Shown piece after piece: positions 57,797 to 64,000 of a stretch of DNA of 64,000 bases (positions are counted from its first letter, which is position 1; each line of letters opens with the position of its first letter). Both the position numbers and the translations under genes were made by a program. The stretch spans positions 504,876 through 568,875 of the forward strand of contig KN834783.1 of NCBI GenBank assembly GCA_000827265.1. The letters run 5' to 3'. The stretch comes from Collybiopsis luxurians FD-317 M1. Lineage: Eukaryota > Basidiomycota > Agaricomycetes > Agaricales > Omphalotaceae. The notes beneath the pieces were generated by a model. It saw only the letters and a list, made by a program, of their open reading frames with translations, was not told the origin of the DNA and ran no database searches.

Positions 57797-60014
57797 ATGA
57801 CCACTTCCGGCGTTGCTGAAAGTACAAAACTTTCTCTAAAATCGTCGCACGAATTCGATGCAGATGGTGTAGCTCAAACCTTTGATGATGGGGGCGCAGA
57901 TGATGCGACTACGACTGGCGAACGAAGGCAAATTGGTTTAATTTCAGCTATCTTCATCATCTTTAATCGCATGATTGGCACTGGGTACGTTTCGCGTTTT
58001 GTTATAGAATTCTCTTTCGTCAAGCCCGATTTTGACTTTTTGCTGTTTTAAGAATCTTTGCAACACCTAGTACGATTTTGAGTCTTAGCGGAAGCGTCGG
58101 TCTCTCATTGTACGTGTCCAAAGTCCATCTCGTTGCTTCTGGGTTATTGACCAAGTTACCGAAGGTTCACATGGGTGATCGGAGCCACCGTGGCTTCAGC
58201 GGGGATGTGGGTTTATGTTGTTTGGGGAACAGTGGGTATTCATGTCCCCTTTTCTTCTATGGTTTTGACATACGACAGGCTCTACCCAAAAACGGAGGGG
58301 AAAAGAACTACCTCGAATACCTCTTTCGGAAACCCAGATTTCTCGTGACGAGTGTGTTCGCTGCAGATGCGGTTCTCTTAGGTACGTCCACCGCGTATTT
58401 GCAAGCAAGATCATTCAGCAAACGTTGGTTTTAGCTTGGGCCGCCGGGAACTCTCTTGTATTCGGCGAGTACATTCTTGAAGCTGCAAATAAAGAAGCTG
58501 GCAGATGGACACTCCGCCTAGTTGGTTTCGCGTGTATCACGTTCGCGTTTCTTTTCCATGGTACCGCACTAAAATGGGGGTTGTACTTGCAAAATGGCTT
58601 GGGCGTTTTTAAATTCGTGGTCCTCTTGGTGGTTATTATCGCCGGTTTTATGGCTTTGGGTGGTCATGTCGACGATGGCACGGGCCAGAAACCACGAAAT
58701 TTTGACCATGCCTTCGAAGGCACAACAGCAAGGTATGTGGCGTTTTATCTTGTATGGTTGAATATCTTTCTTATCTGGGAGCGATTTAGTGCTTCGTCCT
58801 TTTGTCTGAGTCTTTATAATGTACGTCTTAAACAGTTTCCGTTCTAGCATCTATGACTAACCAAATTACTCAAAATAGGTGATCTGGTCGTATATCGGGT
58901 TCAGCAACATTAACTATGCACTTTCGGAGGTCAAAGATCCCAAACGTACCGTTCGCCTAGCGGGACCGCTCGCTATCGTCATTGTCACTATCCTGTACAT
59001 CTTGGCGAATATTGCCTACTTTGCTGCCGCTTCGAAAACGGAGATAACTGGATCTGGACGGCTCGTTGCCGCTTTGCTATTCAGGAATGTGTTCGGTGCA
59101 AGGGCGGAGCGAGCGTTGGACGTGTTTGTAGCCCTTTCGGCATTGGGGAACGTGCTTTCTGTGGTATGTACTTTTGCCGAGTCCAGCTTGGTTCTCGGGC
59201 TACTACTATCCTTCTACAGATCTTTTCGCAAAGCCGTGTCAATCAAGAACTAGGAAGGGAGGGTATACTCCCTTTCAGCAAATTTTGGGGGTCAAATAGA
59301 CCATTCAATGCGCCGCTCACTGGGTTAGGATTACGTATGTTGTTACCTTGCTCAACTCGTGTGTGAGCCCTTCCTGATATTGCTTCGTCTTTTGACAGAT
59401 TGGGCGATATGTCTAATCGTCATTTTCGCATTACCTCCCGGTGACGCTTACAACTTTGTTATCAATGTGGTATGTCTAGTGTTACCTCCCTTACAGTCTA
59501 CACTCACTCCTGGCCACTTAGATCTCTTACCCACTCTCGGTCATTAACGCGGTCATTTCATTCGGGATCATATACCTTTCCCTCCGTCGACCGTACTCTG
59601 ATTGGCCAACCGTTGGCCCATGGGCGTTAGGAGCAGCCGCATTCTTTGGTGCTGCCAATGTGTTTTTGTTCGTCGTTCCGCTTACAAAACCTCCGGCGGG
59701 AGCAGAACCTTATGTAAGTAGAGCTGTGCCTTTTTTCGTTCTTTCGCCTTCCATTTCTTGCTTCGTTTCTTGCTTCGTTTCCTTCGTTTGTGTACGCGCT
59801 CTGGAATCTAATACTCTCTCTCTTTTCTTACCAGGTGAGTCTTCCGTATTGGACACACGGCGTTGCTGGATGGGTGGTTTTTGGGATTGGGGCTGTTTAC
59901 TGGGTTATATGGGCGCATGTTCTGCCTAGGCTAGGGAAGTATAGATTGGAGCGAGTGGAGGAAAAGGGTAAAGATGGACTGACAAGGAGGGTTTTCAAGA
60001 GGGCTCCTTTGTAA
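57797..60014 (+). CDS. MUP1-like high-affinity amino-acid (methionine) permease, APC/LAT family
   Basis: ATG 57797, stop at 60014, about nine introns. The N-terminal cytosolic region is polar. Then come RRQIGLISAIFIIFNRMIGTG and IFATPSTIL, the TM1 unwound-helix signature of LAT permeases, followed by TWVIGATVASAGMWVYVVWG and ALPKNGGEKNYLEYLF, a hallmark of the MUP1 group. Later come WAAGNSLVFGEYIL, GLYLQNGLGVFKFVVLL, VIWSYIGFSNINYALSEVK, LAIVIVTILYILANIAYFAA, VALSALGNVLSVV, QSRVNQELGREGILPFSKF, and paired helices near the C-terminus (GVAGWVVFGIGAVYWVIW). MUP1 proteins import methionine and cysteine at the plasma membrane; the exact substrate here is inferred. Exon junctions inspected keep frame. 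Confidence 0.88.
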
Positions 60015-60119
60015 TCTCAGCAAATATAAATGGACAAAACGAGATTTAAGGAAATAAGACTTATAAAAACTCTTTTCGAGTGCATCAAAGACTCCCTCCC
60101 TTTGTACATCTTCACAGTT

Positions 60120-60887
60120 ATGCAACGACTGAACAACCTGGATGAGTCGATGCATGAAAAATGGCCCAGGGAGGAGAATCGGGTCCCTGAACAACCTGCC
60201 CCAAAGAACCTGAAGCTCATGGCACCTATTGTCGAAAAGTCTTATGGCCGTCTCGCGTCACAAGCTATCTTGATTCCCGAGTGCTTGTATGCAGTTGCTA
60301 AGTACAATAGCTACCTTCCCCTCGCTGTTTTCACTGAAAGGAACCTGACTTGCATCCATGCTCATGATGCAGCTTCCTTTAAGATGTGCAAGGTCTCTCT
60401 GAACAGTGTAAAGCAGGATATCATTGTTCTCAAGGACCTTCTGGACAAGTTCAGCATTGCAAAATCAATGGACAGGTCTGATGAAGGTCTCACATACCCG
60501 CAATTCCAGCAACCGGCCAAAAACTATTATATATTCATGCCTGAGTGTGACCCTGGAAGGAAGGGTGGTATATGCTCCACATGGATGCACAATCACTTTT
60601 TCTTCTTCACTCAGCAACCTGAGATGGAGATGTACTACAACCTTTGGAAACCTGGGGAGCACAACTTCAGAAGGACTGACAGTCCTATGATAAACCCTTT
60701 ATCCTCAACACATACAAGATCACCTGGGAGAACATTCATAGTGAATACTGAAAACAGTTGGCACATCTGGAAAAAGCCCTATTGCCCAGGCTCACACAAA
60801 GCATCCAAAGTCAACCTGAGTGTGCCTGTGATGCCTGGGTTGCCAGAGGGGTCAGAGCTCCAAGTTAACAACCCCCTAATCCTCTGA
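60120..60887 (+). CDS. Single-exon hypothetical protein in transposon-rich block
   Basis: Open from 60030, but the first 30 codons overlap what should be the permease 3' UTR; ATG 60120 (MQRLNNLDESMHEKWPREEN) is a better start, giving about 255 residues. It contains PKNLKLMAPIVEKSYG, YNSYLPLAVFTERNL, a helical SVKQDIIVLKDLLDKFSIA, and a Trp/His/Phe-rich stretch (CSTWMHNHFFFFTQQPEMEM). No family recognised. No introns, unlike neighbours, and the base composition matches the KDZ block that follows. It may be element-borne or a cassette from a mobile element. Confidence 0.5.
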   Translation: MQRLNNLDESMHEKWPREENRVPEQPAPKNLKLMAPIVEKSYGRLASQAILIPECLYAVAKYNSYLPLAVFTERNLTCIHAHDAASFKMCKVSLNSVKQDIIVLKDLLDKFSIAKSMDRSDEGLTYPQFQQPAKNYYIFMPECDPGRKGGICSTWMHNHFFFFTQQPEMEMYYNLWKPGEHNFRRTDSPMINPLSSTHTRSPGRTFIVNTENSWHIWKKPYCPGSHKASKVNLSVPVMPGLPEGSELQVNNPLIL

Positions 60888-61149
60888 CAACTCAGGGTAG
60901 AGTAATGAACCTAAAAATTTGCCTGGATTAACTTATTTACCCTGAGTCAAGGCCAGGATTATTTTTTTTATTGCTGAAAACTCTCAGAGCAGCAATACTG
61001 TCCTCAAAGACAGTAAACATAACCAAGAGATTCTAGAGCACCTATGTGGGTTGACTGTGGGTTGTGCATATTTCTGAAATCCTGTCATGCATTGTTGGCA
61101 TGTTGAAATGTCCAATAAATGGTTTCCAATGTTGCACTCGACGTGTAAC
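60888..61149. other. Short spacer before the KDZ element
   Basis: AT-rich with a T-tract at 60961-60970. No gene. Confidence 0.35.
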
Positions 61150-62279
61150 AATTATCAAGTGATTAGCAGTTCTGTTGGGGGTACTCAAGAATGAAACTAC
61201 ATGGTTACAGGGGTTTTTAGTGTCTTTTGTGCACATCATGATACATTTTGTCCTGACAGAACCACTGACCTCCAGGTGGGAGAAAGGTAAGTCTTCCAGT
61301 CATATTCCCTCACTTATTACCCACATTCTATCTATAGACAGGTAGACATTGACTTTGCTTATATTGGAAGCCTTCAGCTTGATTCTCCAGATAACATTGC
61401 CAGCAGCTACAACATCAATTGTCAATATTCCGTCCAAGTGAATGTCGCCAGGTGGCCATTGGGATACCATGGACAACCACCTTGGTGGCTGGAATTGGCA
61501 AAAATTAATCACAATGGGTAGGTGGCTTTCTTTCTTGAAATCAAATTCAAACTTCATTTTGTGAAGGCATTGGACAAGTCATTATGCAAGCACCTGCTTA
61601 GCCGAACTGCTATACTCAACTACAAGAAAGAACATACTCATGGTCAGTATAACCAAGGTTCTCACTCATCTAGGGCCGTACATTCTATCGAGGCAAAAGT
61701 CGCCGCCAGTGTTGCTCGCTACTGGATTCACCAAGAGATGGCCACAAAGATCGCATCCACTCTGCATTTCAAGGGCATTGATGTAACATTGGAGGAACTT
61801 CGGCTGTCGGATATATGTGGAATCCATTCTGATGCCATGGATGCTGATTGCGAGCATTGCACCTCCGTATCTTGGATTTGGAAGACTGTCAGGGTTGACC
61901 CAGAGGACCAGAATAACATCCCCGACTCTGACCGAAGGGAAGGGAGGGCTTTGTATGCAGCGATCGGCCACGATCTCCCCAAATCTGGCCCCAATAGGCA
62001 GGAGTTTCTCACAATACATTGATGAGATTTGAATCGAGGTCGCGTGATTAACCTCCTTTCTTAACTAATACAATTGACGCTTCAGCGCTTAACCTGAATT
62101 TCATTGACAAAATTTTGTCAATGGCCTCTTCATGTAATGAGCCATCTGATATACTTTTACTGGCATTCTCATATATCATGTACAGTAGAGTTTAAAACTT
62201 CATCTTTTCTGGATGATACTCAGTGTGAGATGTTTGGAAGATTTGAATTGGGTACTATTCTCACAGGAGGCAGCCACCC

Positions 62280-62301
62280 AAGAGGAGCCAGAGATTCAGA
62301 T
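62280..62301. repeat. 22-nt exact inverted repeat, left arm
   Basis: Pairs exactly with 62733-62754 on the other strand, 431 bp away, with partial matches continuing on both sides. Lies inside the sequence that interrupts the KDZ gene. Confidence 0.85.
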
Positions 62302-62732
62302 CTTGGATATGATTCTCACGGAACCCCCTCCCCTCCCATTTAAGGAAGGAGTCCAGATCGGCACCATCGGCAAGTCTATTGTGTGCATGTACCAGGGCCC
62401 GAACTGGCTCTTGTAGTGATTCTGATGTGTAATATGATTTGCCATTATGGTAGATTAGATTACAGCTCATGTTTGCAAGCAATTGTTACTGTATTTCCTA
62501 TCTAATACTCCCAGGATCTTGAAGTGAAGCAAATTTCAATGTTATTGGATAGTCTCTACCTAAAATTTAACTTTGTGCCCATTTTACTATGTTGCAGGCC
62601 GCCGGGACTGTTCAGCACAACAGGATGGGCAGCTAGGCAGCAACAACATTGTCCTCAGCTACTACTCACCTGGTTGCCATCGCAGAACCTTCTGGACTGC
62701 AGCCTTTCGCATGACAACATAGTGTATCCCCA

Positions 62733-62754
62733 ATCTGAATCTCTGGCTCCTCTT
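62733..62754. repeat. 22-nt exact inverted repeat, right arm
   Basis: Reverse complement of 62280-62301 (core agaggagccagagattcag). Confidence 0.85.
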
Positions 62755-64000
62755 GTGGCCACCACTGGCAACAAGGAAATAATTCAAATAGCTGCAAACA
62801 TATGGCATTTCCGGCAAGCATTGCTTTCCCTAACTCTGCCTACAGATGAGCTTCAGAAAGCACCAGTATGAATATCAACTCCTGCCATTTAAATGTCCTT
62901 TCTCGGGAGACAGCTGGCACAATATTGAAGGCTCCCAAATTCTTAAACTTATTCAGTTTAAAGCTTGACATGTATATTTAACATCTCAAAGAGAGTCAAT
63001 CAAGAACTGCGAAAGTTTTCCTATACTGACATTTTGGTTATCAACTCTGGTACATAGATAGCAGGGATTATTCTATTTGACAACCCTGTTGCTGAAGATT
63101 GCGGAATGGCAACCCCTTCAAATATCATGTGAATGCCAGTCACTCCAGATACTAGCCATAGACTGTATCATCATCAGTAGTTTTCAACATTGTGCACACC
63201 TTTGTATAACTTGCATCTGTTGATTTATATTTATCAATCACCCAAGCTCAGGGCCCTGTTTCCATTACAAAACTTGTTTGCTCTGACTAATCTGACTAGT
63301 TCTTTCTCATAAGTGCTGTAAACAAAGAGGGTGTATCCCTGGTTAATTAATAGATGCAAATAAACGGGTACTAGGAGTGCTGCGCCAGAAATATACAAAG
63401 TACTGTATGACACTGTTGCGGAATGGGCTATTGGCAATATCAATATGACTGTAAGTTCTCCAGCTGTTATGCCTTATGGTCAGAACTTGAAAATAGTAGA
63501 TTCAGTAGGCAATGTTATCTATTATGGGAACTTTATAAGTTAAACTTTACACCAATTTGGCCTAGGGCTGACCAAGTCAGTGACCTAGGGCCCGAATAAA
63601 ACAAAGCTCTACAGAACAAGGGCTGGACCACTAAGTTATAAGATACAGCAATACAAAATATCTGGACCATTAAATAGTTATACATTGTATGGATCTGGAT
63701 GGATTCTGAAGACCAAAGGTGCAACCAAAACTGTGATGAGTCGGGGATTGCCGCTCCGGCGGCGCTAAGGATCAATGAGTGTGAGCATGCATAGTTATGC
63801 GACTGTGTGATCATCTAATGCCCCCTTCCTCCATTTCAGGTCTCCGAATAGCCTGGTGCAAGGCCCGAGCTACTGCTCATTGTTGGCAAGAAGAGGGAGT
63901 ATTGGTTCAGGAGGAGATGCACCAAACCCTCGAATTCGTGGACTATGAAGCGGTGAAATGGGATCATCTTGCAGAGTCGGGAAAGGTGGTCTCTGGAGGG

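Larger units (their letters stand above)
61150..64000 (+). pseudogene. KDZ (Kyakuja-Dileera-Zisupton) transposase, interrupted and partial
   Basis: From about 61200 a frame reads VTGVFSVFCAHHDTFC then TTDLQVGER, a 60-nt intron, and QVDIDFAYIGSLQ with SSYNINCQYS. These correspond to the family's ...ARHG..., DLQKGERY, and (S)YDIACQW core motifs. A C-terminal block follows (61670-61930): ASVARYWIHQEMATKIASTL, VTLEELRLSDICGIHSDAMD, SVSWIWKTV. It is then split: the expected continuation (LRIAWCKARATAHCWQEE, LVQEEMHQTLEFVDYE) appears only at 63838-64000, after an acceptor-like ctccatttcag. The N-terminal cysteine cluster and most of the central catalytic block are missing or unrecognisable. KDZ elements move by a cut-and-paste DDE mechanism (family knowledge); this copy is surely inactive. 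It runs off the window. Confidence 0.75.

Overview
The window looks like nuclear DNA of an agaricomycete (mushroom-forming basidiomycete). Genes carry many short GT-AG introns (mostly 45-70 nt), and the families are typical of that group: a large F-box family, a G-domain GTPase with an AIG1-like layout, DUF6533 seven-TM proteins, NACHT-ankyrin and NB-ARC-TPR STAND proteins, and a KDZ transposase. No bacterial-style operons or CRISPR arrays are present. All calls come from reading translations, splice sites and motifs by eye; no database search was run.

Layout. 1-5 kb: the 3' end of an AIF/FSP1-like oxidoreductase, then a G-domain GTPase. 5.4-9.3 kb: an F-box/leucine-rich gene, a decayed tandem copy of it, and a MITE. 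9.6-13 kb: an NB-ARC/TPR NLR-like gene with several coding lesions and a near-identical TPR array. 14.5-18 kb: an RBR E3 ubiquitin ligase and the proteasome subunit RPN9. 18.5-20.8 kb: decayed coding fragments, one of them a piece of RPN9. 20.8-26.1 kb (minus strand): a NACHT protein with about 33 ankyrin repeats built from a two-repeat unit. 27.3-29.2 kb: a second, intron-retaining, broken copy of the RPN9 locus. 29.2-29.7 kb: an intron-containing tRNA-Pro and a degenerate copy. 30-31.4 kb: a multi-pass membrane protein. 32.8-38 kb: a tandem duplication of a single-pass cell-surface protein gene, one copy broken and one intact. 39-43.2 kb: a hypothetical gene and an MFS transporter. 43.5-57.3 kb: a Ser/Thr-rich surface protein followed by a tandem triplication (about 4.7-4.9 kb per unit) of a DUF6533 membrane-protein locus, with two MITEs. 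57.8-60 kb: a MUP1-like amino-acid permease. 60-64 kb: an orphan ORF and a KDZ transposase interrupted by about 1.9 kb of other sequence, running off the window.

Two kinds of DNA alternate. Housekeeping-type blocks (1-9 kb, 14.5-18.4 kb, 39-60 kb) are interrupted by AT-richer blocks that hold the STAND genes, repeats and transposon remnants (9.6-13.8, 18.5-26, 30-38 and 60-64 kb). Local duplication followed by decay is the main theme: F-box x2, RPN9 x3, surface protein x2, DUF6533 x3, tRNA-Pro x2, and internal repeat expansion in both STAND proteins. The most interesting material is the pair of STAND proteins with homogenised repeat arrays, which fits fungal innate-immunity or allorecognition receptors. 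That function is inferred from architecture only.
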